From Deltaproteobacteria bacterium (lineage in GTDB: Bacteria > Bdellovibrionota > UBA1018 > UBA923): a stretch of 7,499 nt of DNA. The stretch spans positions 1 to 7,499 of the forward strand of contig JACQAW010000169.1 of the NCBI GenBank assembly GCA_016194725.1, given 5' to 3'. The notes under the pieces are model-generated. The model worked only from the letters and a program-made list of their open reading frames with translations, was not told the origin of the DNA and searched no databases. The translations under genes and the position numbers were made by a program. The first letter of the stretch is position 1. Every line of letters begins with the position of its first letter. Below, in pieces: positions 1-6,098 of the stretch.

Positions 1-27
1 CATGCACAGCGAGGCCACAAAGCATGA
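1..27 (+). CDS. 3' end of an upstream gene (8 codons visible)
   Basis: Frame 1 is open from the window edge and reads HAQRGHKA before a TGA at 25-27. The TGA shares its bases with the ATG of the next gene (ATGA at 24-27). The same ATGA junction recurs between the next two genes, so this is probably the tail of a co-transcribed, translationally coupled gene. Nothing about its function can be read from eight residues. In related clusters a PqqD-like or other peptide-modifying gene often sits here, but that is only a guess from context. Confidence 0.45.
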   Translation, partial: HAQRGHKA

Positions 28-899
28 ACTTCACTCTCTACGCGGGCCCTTTTGAGCTGAAATTCCGCTGGGACTGCCAAAAAAAGCCAATTGACCTTCA
101 TGCGGCGAGCATAGGATTTTACCGCACCAAGCCCGAAAACCCTTTGGCGCAAGTTCGGTTCAATATTCTGCTTCCAACCGACTCGCTTTCGGCCGCGCCT
201 GACCAGGCGGTTGAGCTGCCCCAGAACTGGCGCGTCTGGCAGCAGCCCGGCGGAAAAATCATTCTTCAAGTCTGGTCGGGCCTGACCTCGGAGTACGCCA
301 TCGAAGCCGTCATCGATCCAGGATTTCATTCGGCCGACATTCGCTGTTTAAGCTCACATCCCACAAAGGGCCGTCTTGAGTTTCTCATCGCGACCGTAGG
401 TGTTTGGGTCATCTCTCACACCGTCACCAAATATGGCGGCTTCATGCTTCATAGCGCCTCCATACTTCAGCCGGACGGCACCGTCCTACTTGGCAGTGGC
501 CAATCCGGGGCCGGAAAAAGCACCTTGTCGCAGTTCTTCGCCTCCGATGAACGCTATAAGTTGCTAAGCGACGAAACCACTCTGGTGGTGAAGCAAAACG
601 GGCAGTTTTTTGCTTACGGAACGCCCTGGCACGGGATCTTAATGCATGGTGCGAACGCTGGCGGTCCCGTCGACACCATGTATTTTTTGGCTAAAACGCC
701 GGAGAACCAAATTCAAGAGATAGCGCGCTCGGCTGCCACGGTCCGCATCCTGCGCGAAATTTTCCTGCCGCCCTGGAACGCTGCCATCACCGAGACGGTA
801 CTGGACGCCATGACTGATTTTGTCGAACATGTGCCTTATAAAATCCTCGGATTCAAAAAATCGAAGGATGTCGTAACTTTTCTTGAGGAGCACGCATGA
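24..899 (+). CDS. HPr kinase-like protein (HprK-related kinase of a peptide-modification locus)
   Basis: This 291-residue protein resembles the C-terminal kinase domain of HPr kinase/phosphorylase (HPr_kinase_C). Seen in the sequence: a P-loop GQSGAGKST at residues 159-167 (Lys165), an acidic pair Asp183-Glu184 in the segment LLSDET, and a YGTPWHG motif just downstream, in the order typical of HprK-type kinases. The first ~130 residues are beta-rich and do not look like the regulatory N-terminal domain of true HprK. The partner HPr is not encoded nearby, so a role in carbon catabolite repression is unlikely. HprK homologues in lasso-peptide and related clusters act on the peptide product; PadeK phosphorylates the C-terminal Ser of paeninodin. 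The start has a GAGG at 11-14, nine bases upstream, and overlaps the previous stop. Its own stop overlaps the precursor start, so the two are probably translated together. The inferred role is phosphorylation of, or another nucleotide-dependent action on, that peptide. Confidence 0.85.
   Translation: MNFTLYAGPFELKFRWDCQKKPIDLHAASIGFYRTKPENPLAQVRFNILLPTDSLSAAPDQAVELPQNWRVWQQPGGKIILQVWSGLTSEYAIEAVIDPGFHSADIRCLSSHPTKGRLEFLIATVGVWVISHTVTKYGGFMLHSASILQPDGTVLLGSGQSGAGKSTLSQFFASDERYKLLSDETTLVVKQNGQFFAYGTPWHGILMHGANAGGPVDTMYFLAKTPENQIQEIARSAATVRILREIFLPPWNAAITETVLDAMTDFVEHVPYKILGFKKSKDVVTFLEEHA
885..890 (+). promoter_or_regulatory. Strong ribosome binding site for the precursor peptide
   Basis: GAGGAG lies inside the 3' end of the kinase gene, five bases before the ATG at 896. 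With the ATGA overlap it supports coupled but efficient translation of the small peptide, and it fixes the start. Confidence 0.7.
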
Positions 900-1093
900 A
901 AAAGAAATATGAAACGCCAACCCTGACCAAGGTCGTGTTAAATCCGGCCCAGGCCGTGCTGAGTGTCTGCAGCACTTCGGCAACTCCCACCAAGCTGCCC
1001 TCGCTCGGCGCCGCCACCTGCAAGGGTACTGGCTCAACCCCCCAAAGATGCAAAAAGACCGCCCCCGGCGGCGATAATGCCGGAACGTGCTGA
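896..1093 (+). CDS. Putative RiPP precursor peptide, 65 aa, four Cys
   Basis: A basic peptide of 65 residues. The N-terminal part carries Y5-x-x-P8-x-L10, the pattern known from lasso-peptide leaders as the contact for the RiPP recognition element. It is followed by a hydrophobic stretch ending in PAQAVLSVCS (residues 17-26). The C-terminal ~40 residues are rich in Ser, Thr, Pro, Gly and Lys, with Cys at 25, 42, 52 and 65; Cys65 is the last residue. There is no Sec signal peptide. Short peptides with a YxxPxL...P-x-QAVL pattern are familiar as small products beside HprK/PqqD/nucleotidyltransferase genes, which fits the neighbours here. A strong ribosome binding site and the ATGA overlap with the kinase support translation. 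The core boundary is not certain; the segment after QAVLS is the natural candidate. Ser/Thr, Pro and Cys are all plausible targets for the kinase-like, oxygenase-like and other enzymes around it. It could instead be an unmodified secreted or regulatory peptide. Confidence 0.75.
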   Translation: MKKKYETPTLTKVVLNPAQAVLSVCSTSATPTKLPSLGAATCKGTGSTPQRCKKTAPGGDNAGTC

Positions 1094-1094
1094 T

Positions 1095-2381
1095 TCAGGA
1101 GCTCGCAAAATGCGTGAAATGGATTCGGTCCTTGTCTAGCACCAATCTCAGCAGTGACAGCAGATCGTCGGCTACCAGGGTTTGCAGCAGGCGTTTTCGA
1201 AAGCTCATCATCTCGATGCCAGTCGCATCGATATAGAAAAGTGACGCCGTTTCCAATGCCAGCTTTTGCCGTGAATTCAAGAGGCCCTCGGCGGCCGCAT
1301 CAAAATCGGCGTTCCAGCAATGTTTCAGCAAGCGCAGCGCAAACACATAAGCAAGCAGCGCGCCTTGCTGCCTGGCGCGTTCGGCCGCACCCGAAAGGTC
1401 TGGCTTTCGAATCGAAAGATACCTGAAAATTTCCCAGTAATTCAAGCCATGCTGTCCGAAGTGGGTCAAAGAGTGGGCACAGAGGTAAAGCAGCTCGTCA
1501 ACAGAGTCGCCCGAGCGTAGAAATTCAGCTGAGTTAAACTTGTACCGGAATTTCTGAAATACCGCGCGATGCAGCTCCAGAGTAAGGCCCGTTGGCTCGT
1601 GTGTCAGCTGAGCCTCGTGAAAGGTCTTCGCCTGATGTCTCCAGGCGTCGGTAATCGTAAAGCCATTTGCCACCAGAATTTCGATTCCGGAGAAAAACTC
1701 GGGCTGCCCGACCAGAATATCGACATCCGCCATGGTTCGAATAACCGGGGTAGGGTAAAGCTCGTCGCGCAAAGCCGCGCCTTTGAGCAGACGCCCCAGC
1801 GGCAGCAGCGCGCGTACCCGGCCGATCACGGCCGAAATACGCTCTGCACGCTGCGTGGCCTGGTATAGATCGAGCTGAAATAATTCGCGAAACTCAGCGG
1901 GCGTTTGTTCCCACAGCTGCGACTGCTTGAGGCAAAGACCAAACGCAGTGAGTATTCTGTGCTTGGCGCAGAACTTGAAAAGTTTCTCCCACGGCCAGCC
2001 ATGCGTCGTGTTTTTTGGAAACTCAAAGTCACCGATCCCGTCAATATGCCGAATCAGGCCGAAGGCGATTTCGGCGCACCCTGGCTCAACACGGCGATCG
2101 AGAATTCGCTCAAGCTTGAAATAATGCGTTTCGACCGACATGCGCTCGCCCCACGGCTGGCGGTCGCCTTGAAACAGCAAAGCCCCGTTTGTTCGCGAGG
2201 CACAACGATGCATGATGCGTGAACCATCGTTGGGATCATCGAAAGCATAGATTGCGCCTGCACGAACCGCTCCCGGGGACAATGCTGAAAACTGCACCAG
2301 GTCGCCGTCAAACAGCGTCGGCTCCATGCTTCTTCCGCGCACGGTCGCAGACAAGGTCTCAGCCACCGTTCCTACTTCCAT
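1095..2381 (-). CDS. Fusion of S26-type signal-peptidase-like domain and NTP_transf_5-type nucleotidyltransferase
   Basis: The 428-residue protein has two parts. Residues ~10-100 resemble the S24/S26 peptidase fold: RGRSMEPTLFDGD (residues 15-27, candidate nucleophile Ser18), then IMHR with His58 where bacterial SPase I has Lys, then FQGDRQP (Asp73). The Ser/His arrangement is that of the SipW/Sec11-like (S26B) group. No flanking membrane helix is visible, so it would be a soluble peptidase. Residues ~120-428 match the uncharacterised nucleotidyltransferase family: LLKGAAL (Lys200-Gly201), then RTMADVDILV with Arg215, Asp219 and Asp221 as the metal-binding DxD, followed by a helical region. 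NTP_transf_5 genes recur in lasso-peptide and HprK-related clusters with no settled function. The start has GAGG (2389-2392 on the complement) seven bases upstream. It lies just downstream of the HExxH gene and ends one base from the precursor stop. Inferred roles are leader cleavage and nucleotidyl transfer on the peptide or a partner protein. Confidence 0.8.
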   Translation of the reverse strand: MEVGTVAETLSATVRGRSMEPTLFDGDLVQFSALSPGAVRAGAIYAFDDPNDGSRIMHRCASRTNGALLFQGDRQPWGERMSVETHYFKLERILDRRVEPGCAEIAFGLIRHIDGIGDFEFPKNTTHGWPWEKLFKFCAKHRILTAFGLCLKQSQLWEQTPAEFRELFQLDLYQATQRAERISAVIGRVRALLPLGRLLKGAALRDELYPTPVIRTMADVDILVGQPEFFSGIEILVANGFTITDAWRHQAKTFHEAQLTHEPTGLTLELHRAVFQKFRYKFNSAEFLRSGDSVDELLYLCAHSLTHFGQHGLNYWEIFRYLSIRKPDLSGAAERARQQGALLAYVFALRLLKHCWNADFDAAAEGLLNSRQKLALETASLFYIDATGIEMMSFRKRLLQTLVADDLLSLLRLVLDKDRIHFTHFASS

Positions 2382-2509
2382 TCGAATACCTCGGCCAAGC
2401 CGGGCAGCAGGGACTGCACCAGAAGGTCCACCTTTTCGCGAACAGCCACGGCACTCGCATGGTTAGAAAGAAGTCGCTCACCCGGGTTGCGCTCGAGGCT
2501 TTTCAGCGA
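2372..2509 (-). other. In-frame 45-codon open extension after the TAG of the HExxH gene
   Basis: Directly after the TAG at 2510-2512 the same frame stays open for 45 sense codons and ends in TAG at 2372-2374. That end overlaps the ATG of the next gene (2379-2381) by ten bases. The residues look like ordinary protein: it begins SLKSLERNPGER and ends LAEVFEWK, with an amphipathic leucine/valine pattern between. By hand count the G+C content at codon positions 1, 2 and 3 is about 71, 38 and 69 percent, a typical coding profile. The ribosome binding site of the next gene lies inside it. It is best read as the original C-terminus of the HExxH protein cut off by a nonsense change (CAG to TAG is one candidate) or by a base error. 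A separate small protein with a GTG or CTG start is less likely. Confidence 0.6.
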
Positions 2510-3376
2510 CTACGCATCATAGCCCTGCTGAATCAGATAAAGCATCGTGGTCTCGGTTCGAAACGTTTCAGAAAGCCCAAGAGCGATTCGCGTCAGCTCT
2601 GGCAGGCCGTCGGCATCGGACGGAATCCCCGCAAGCTGGCTGATCTGACTCAGTTCGGGCCCGGCAAGCTCGCGGTACAGGAAATTCGCGTACAGAAAAC
2701 CGTAAAGCAGGATTCTGATCGTCGCCGCAAAACCGTTGGCGCGCGCAGCTCGCAGAACAACAGCCACACCTGGCATATCCAGGGCAAAGTGGGTATTCGC
2801 CGTGATAAAATAAGCGCCGATGTCACCAACGACAAATACTGAACACAGGGCCTCGACTGTGTTGGCGAAAGCTTCGCCAATTAAGTTTCCAAGAAGGGTA
2901 TCCGCGTTTTTCTCAAAAAAGGCTGGCTCATGGCCTTCGTGTACAATCGAATGGGCGACACAATGAGCGGACTCGTGAAAAAGATAATTATAGTGCAGCT
3001 CGAATTTCCTCAGATCTTCCAGGCCGAACTGACCCGGCGCCCTGGCCTCTAGCTTCGTGAGCCAGGAAAAATTATCGCGATAGGGGGCCGTTTTGTCCGC
3101 AATAACGCCATCAAGACTCATGAGCGGAAACGTAAAGTAGCCTCTGCGGTCCTCGAGGCTATAACTAAAGCCCCTTCGTCTAAACTCGGAGCGAATATTC
3201 CGAAAGACCGGATTGGTTGCGCAAAGAAATCCATCACCGATGTTTTCGCGCAGGATCTCGCCGCCATCGTACTTCTCATGCAAAGCGATGACATCGCGCA
3301 AGCGAATCAAGCCGCCGCCAAACTGCGGCACCGCTAGCTTTTTTCCGGCTTCCAAGTGATTCGCTTCGGCTTCCAT
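2510..3376 (-). CDS. HExxH metallopeptidase-like protein, possibly truncated by an amber codon
   Basis: With the start at the ATG at 3374-3376 this is 288 residues. A TTG twelve bases further upstream (3386-3388) is possible, but the ATG has GAGG (3383-3386 on the complement) six bases before it. The central segment reads FHESAHCVAH: His134, Glu135 and His138 form an HExxH zinc-binding/catalytic motif. Glu168 in the segment IGEAFANTVE, about 30 residues later, is a plausible third ligand, as in gluzincins. The C-terminal half is helical and hydrophobic (for example GDIGAYFI) but has no clear signal peptide, so it is probably cytoplasmic or membrane-associated. I do not recognise a named family. 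Its position next to the peptidase-nucleotidyltransferase fusion suggests a part in precursor processing. The frame continues for 45 codons past the TAG, so the ancestral protein was probably about 334 residues. The catalytic motif is upstream of the break and intact. Confidence 0.7.
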   Translation of the reverse strand: MEAEANHLEAGKKLAVPQFGGGLIRLRDVIALHEKYDGGEILRENIGDGFLCATNPVFRNIRSEFRRRGFSYSLEDRRGYFTFPLMSLDGVIADKTAPYRDNFSWLTKLEARAPGQFGLEDLRKFELHYNYLFHESAHCVAHSIVHEGHEPAFFEKNADTLLGNLIGEAFANTVEALCSVFVVGDIGAYFITANTHFALDMPGVAVVLRAARANGFAATIRILLYGFLYANFLYRELAGPELSQISQLAGIPSDADGLPELTRIALGLSETFRTETTMLYLIQQGYDA

Positions 3377-3446
3377 TCCTGGCCTCAAGCCTCATTCTAT
3401 CACCAAACTGATGGAAAGTTTTTTGGATTATGATTACCATAATACG
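3377..3446. promoter_or_regulatory. Probable divergent promoter region
   Basis: The two transcription units on either side diverge from here. Bases 3416-3446 are about 74 percent A+T (23 of 31), far above the surrounding genes. Candidate -10 boxes are TATGAT at 3429-3434 on the + strand and TAGAAT on the - strand (complement of 3394-3399). No convincing -35 hexamer is seen at standard spacing for either. If the + strand gene starts at the ATG at 3447, as its lack of a ribosome binding site allows, the TATGAT box would give an almost leaderless message. Confidence 0.35.
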
Positions 3447-4652
3447 ATGCTTGAAACCTCGTCTGAGAGCACCGCTGCCGAGCTCATTTTGAATCCAAAC
3501 CTCTCGGTGCGGCTTGAGCTTTCCACGACCGCAAAAAATGGTACGGCAGATACTCACAGGCTTGGCGTGGCGCAGCATCCTGAGCTTGCGCGGTTCCTGG
3601 TTGCGGCTGCTCTTCAAGGCGAGTTAAATCAAAGTCTCACGGCGCTGGCGTTGCCTCTTTTTCATCAACTGCTTGAGTTGAAAATTCTGATCCCACGCCC
3701 AAACTCTGCGTCCCCGGTTTTCTTTGGCTCGGGACCGCTTCTTGATTTTCTTCCCAAACATGGTTCAACCACGGAACCCTGCGCCGCCGATGAGCTGGTG
3801 CTGAATGAGACACTTTGTCTACAAGGCACCGAGTTGCCCCCACTGCTTGCGGGACGCGTTTCCGCCGGCCTGCCTTTGAGCAGCGAAAGTAGCGCCTGGG
3901 CCTGGGTTGAGAATCCTGGCAGCCGGATTCTTTTTCCGTTCGCGTTGTCGAAGGCGCAGCTCGAAGCCCTGGAGGCTATTGTCTCGAATCGCTGCCCGGC
4001 CTCAAGCCTGGACCGGGATATCCGCGAGTATTTCAGGGGGGCCGGAATTCTCGTTTCGAAAAACTATTTCCTGACCAAGTCCGAGCGCTGGGCGGCAGCT
4101 GTAAAAAATGGTCGTGCTGAGCTGCTTGCCGATGGTTTTGTGGTCCTGCGTGAAGTTCTGACGCCTTTGCAAATCGCCGCGCTTCGTTCCTATTGCCGTG
4201 ATCTGCGCAGTGAAGGCTATTTCGAACTTGATCGAGAGCAGGTGGTGAACATGCGTTCCTACATGCAAAATGAGCCATTCATGAGCTTTATTCATCAGCG
4301 GCTTCTTGGCGTCATTCGCGATCTTACCGCCAGCGACCTCATACCCTCGTATTCGTTTCTAACGACTTATGACTCCGGCGCGGTATTGGAACGGCATATT
4401 GACCGCGACCAATGCGCCTGGAACGTCTCGCTATTCATTGATTCGCAACCCGAGGTTTCGCTTGCAGACAGCTGGCCAATCTATTTTGACGTCGGGGGAA
4501 AGGTGAGCGGGGTGCGGCTCGCCATGGGCGACGCCGTTCTTTATCGCGGTACCGAAGTCCCGCACTGGCGAAATGCACTTCCTGCAGGCCAGCTGGCAAC
4601 AGTTCTGTTGGGTCACTATGTCCCGCAATCATTTGAAGGGGCGCTCGACTGA
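3411..4652 (+). CDS. 2-oxoglutarate/Fe(II)-dependent oxygenase with two N-terminal winged-helix-like modules
   Basis: The protein has 413 residues from the first ATG. The second ATG at 3447 (Met13) is a real alternative: neither has a clear ribosome binding site, and the second leaves room for a promoter. The C-terminal ~170 residues (238-405) form a prolyl-hydroxylase/phytanoyl-type oxygenase domain: LLADGFVVL at its beginning, the iron ligands His329-x-Asp331 in LERHIDRD, and His385 in VPHWRNALP, 54 residues later. The Arg/Lys that usually binds 2-oxoglutarate about ten residues after the last His is not obvious; Gln394 sits near that place, and Arg387 or another residue may serve instead. 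The N-terminal half has two segments that end alike, in LLELKILIP (about 24-96) and YFRGAGILV (about 167-216). Both have the strand-helix-helix layout of winged helices and PqqD-like peptide-binding domains. It heads the + strand operon with the exporter. The inferred job is hydroxylation of the precursor, perhaps at Pro. Confidence 0.8.
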   Translation: MESFLDYDYHNTMLETSSESTAAELILNPNLSVRLELSTTAKNGTADTHRLGVAQHPELARFLVAAALQGELNQSLTALALPLFHQLLELKILIPRPNSASPVFFGSGPLLDFLPKHGSTTEPCAADELVLNETLCLQGTELPPLLAGRVSAGLPLSSESSAWAWVENPGSRILFPFALSKAQLEALEAIVSNRCPASSLDRDIREYFRGAGILVSKNYFLTKSERWAAAVKNGRAELLADGFVVLREVLTPLQIAALRSYCRDLRSEGYFELDREQVVNMRSYMQNEPFMSFIHQRLLGVIRDLTASDLIPSYSFLTTYDSGAVLERHIDRDQCAWNVSLFIDSQPEVSLADSWPIYFDVGGKVSGVRLAMGDAVLYRGTEVPHWRNALPAGQLATVLLGHYVPQSFEGALD

Positions 4653-4659
4653 GCTGAAG

Positions 4660-5283
4660 ATGCTGCGAATCTCCTCAGTCTCCAAAGCATTCGCGAAACC
4701 ACTGCTTATCGATGCTTCGATGGATATTCCAGCCGGTACGGGTGCTTTGCTCTGCGGCCCAAACGGCGCGGGCAAGTCGACGCTTTTGAAAATCATCGCC
4801 GGCGTACTGGCCCCGGATTCAGGCCAGGTATTTCTCGATGGGCTGCCTGCTTATGAGCAGCGGATGCGGCTGGCCTTTTGCCCTTCGACTTCGGCTGGCT
4901 TTTACCGCCGTCTTACCGCTCGCCAGAACCTTCACTATTTTGGGTCACTTTATTCGCTTTCGCGTAAAACCGTCGATCGATATATCGCTGAAGCCGATAT
5001 TTTCAAAATCGATTATTGGAACTTGCCCACTGAACGGCTTTCGGACGGCATGCTCCAAAAGATAAAGCTGGTGCGCGCTTTTATGCATCAGCCTGCCTTC
5101 GCCATACTCGATGAACCTTTCAACTATCTGGACCGGGAGTCAAAAGACCTCTTCCTGGGCTGGCTAAGGGGCTGGTGCGCGCGGAAATCCGGACGCAGCT
5201 ACATTCTTACCCAGCACTCACTCGAGTTGCCCGAAAAGAACTGGGCCATACGGCAGTTTCGCCTGGAAGCAGTGGTGCAATAA
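4660..5283 (+). CDS. ABC transporter ATP-binding protein
   Basis: Translated from the ATG at 4660, the protein has 207 residues, close to a bare nucleotide-binding domain. An upstream in-frame ATG at 4573 would add 29 residues that merely overlap the oxygenase gene, so it was not used. Visible motifs: Walker A GPNGAGKST (33-41, Lys39), signature LSDGM (127-131, in place of LSGGQ), Walker B FAILDEP with Asp151 and catalytic Glu152, and H-loop His186 in LTQHS. The usual Q-loop Gln is replaced: the segment reads FCPSTSAGFYRRLT, similar to an ABC-2 subfamily with VSS-x-x-RSFYWRLT there. It begins seven bases after the oxygenase stop and is followed at once by its permease. It should energise export of a peptide or glycan; the export assignment follows from the ABC-2 permease and the context. 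The short tail after the H-loop is normal for this type. Confidence 0.9.
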   Translation: MLRISSVSKAFAKPLLIDASMDIPAGTGALLCGPNGAGKSTLLKIIAGVLAPDSGQVFLDGLPAYEQRMRLAFCPSTSAGFYRRLTARQNLHYFGSLYSLSRKTVDRYIAEADIFKIDYWNLPTERLSDGMLQKIKLVRAFMHQPAFAILDEPFNYLDRESKDLFLGWLRGWCARKSGRSYILTQHSLELPEKNWAIRQFRLEAVVQ

Positions 5284-5303
5284 TCAACTACTTTCTCGGC
5301 TCT

Positions 5304-6098
5304 TTGCGAAAAGAGCTTCAAGAACATCTCGTATTCCGCTGGGGCCTTTTATTTCAACTGCTCTCGACGGCAACCATGCTGCTGGTCTTTTTTCTCATCG
5401 ACCGTTATCAAGGACGTATTTTCGGCGAACAGTTCGCCACGGCGATCACCAGGCTCCATACCTCTTACTTCGGCTACGTTTCGCTGGGACTGGCCGTGTC
5501 GGCCCTGGCCAGCGTCGGGCTGGGCGGAGTACTGGGCCAGATGCAAAGCGAGCGCTCGACCAGGGCGCTGGAATATATCATGGCCTCTCCGGTCTCAATC
5601 CGACGCTGGGCCGCCATAACGGGTATTGCGAACTTGCTGAATGCCTTTTTGCAGTTTCTCATTATTTTTCTCGTCGCTGTCGTGATCATGCGCTTGCGCA
5701 TGCCGCGCTTTGACTTTTCAGCCGCTTTGCTGATGTTGACAATCGCCTCAGTGCCGCTGTGGTGTTTATCCCTGCTTACTCTTTCGACATCCATTGTTTT
5801 TCGGCGAGGTGACCCATTTGGTTTTCTGCTGGGCGCTGCCTTTGAGCTTCTGGGCGGCGTCTATGTTCCGCCCGAGGTGCTGCCGCGATGGTGCGGCAAG
5901 GTGAGTGAGTTTCTGCCTATCACGCCGGCCATCAGGGCCATGCAAAACATTGTCTACCATGGTGCCGGTCTTGGTGACGTCGCACCAGATCTGCATCAGC
6001 TGCTGGGCCTCACCCTACTGTATCTTCCACTTTCCATGCTCCTGATCGGCCTGGCCGATCGGACCGCCCGTAAGAAAGGGTATTATTGCCTGTCGTAA
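5304..6098 (+). CDS. ABC-2 type transporter permease
   Basis: From the TTG at 5304 the protein has 264 residues and about six hydrophobic segments, the usual size for an ABC-2 permease. The cytoplasmic N-terminus RKELQEHL precedes the first helix, and FELLGGVYVPPEVLP is the characteristic loop before the last helices of polysaccharide/drug-type exporters. It pairs with the ATPase just upstream. The start is uncertain. The frame is also open upstream to a GTG at 5175, but that would overlap the ATPase gene by 109 bases and add residues with no permease character. No ATG or GTG lies nearer. An ATA at 5280, overlapping the ATPase stop as ATAA with GGAAG ten bases before it, is another possibility. 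The TTG has no ribosome binding site but is the only standard start that avoids a long overlap. The stop overlaps the next gene by 13 bases. Confidence 0.85.
   Translation: MRKELQEHLVFRWGLLFQLLSTATMLLVFFLIDRYQGRIFGEQFATAITRLHTSYFGYVSLGLAVSALASVGLGGVLGQMQSERSTRALEYIMASPVSIRRWAAITGIANLLNAFLQFLIIFLVAVVIMRLRMPRFDFSAALLMLTIASVPLWCLSLLTLSTSIVFRRGDPFGFLLGAAFELLGGVYVPPEVLPRWCGKVSEFLPITPAIRAMQNIVYHGAGLGDVAPDLHQLLGLTLLYLPLSMLLIGLADRTARKKGYYCLS
6075..6080 (+). promoter_or_regulatory. Ribosome binding site supporting a TTG start
   Basis: AAAGGG ends five bases before the TTG at 6086 and lies inside the permease gene. It is the evidence for starting the acyltransferase at a TTG rather than at a later ATG. 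Confidence 0.5.

Noticed and set aside
639..1037. 132-codon open frame on the - strand across the kinase end and precursor
   Set aside because: It is Arg/Ser-rich without motifs and opposes two genes joined by an ATGA overlap and a strong ribosome binding site.
853..1053. 66-codon - strand frame opposite the precursor, considered as an alternative small gene or antitoxin
   Set aside because: No recognisable pattern, whereas the + strand frame has the YxxPxL and QAVLS segments and a good ribosome binding site.
896..1093. Assignment of the peptide as a lasso peptide precursor
   Set aside because: The YxxPxL leader fits, but the tail is long, with four Cys and many Lys and Pro. No Asp/Glu is placed seven to nine residues after a clear core start, and no cyclase gene is visible.
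2219..2842. 207-codon open frame on the + strand
   Set aside because: It lies opposite the start of the fusion gene and the 3' half of the HExxH gene, both with recognisable motifs. Its translation is rich in Arg, Gln and Ser with no domain, typical of an antisense shadow.
4573..4659. Longer N-terminus for the ABC ATPase from the ATG at 4573
   Set aside because: The added 29 residues overlap the oxygenase frame and precede the normal first strand (MLRISSVSKAF), so they are not expected in the family.
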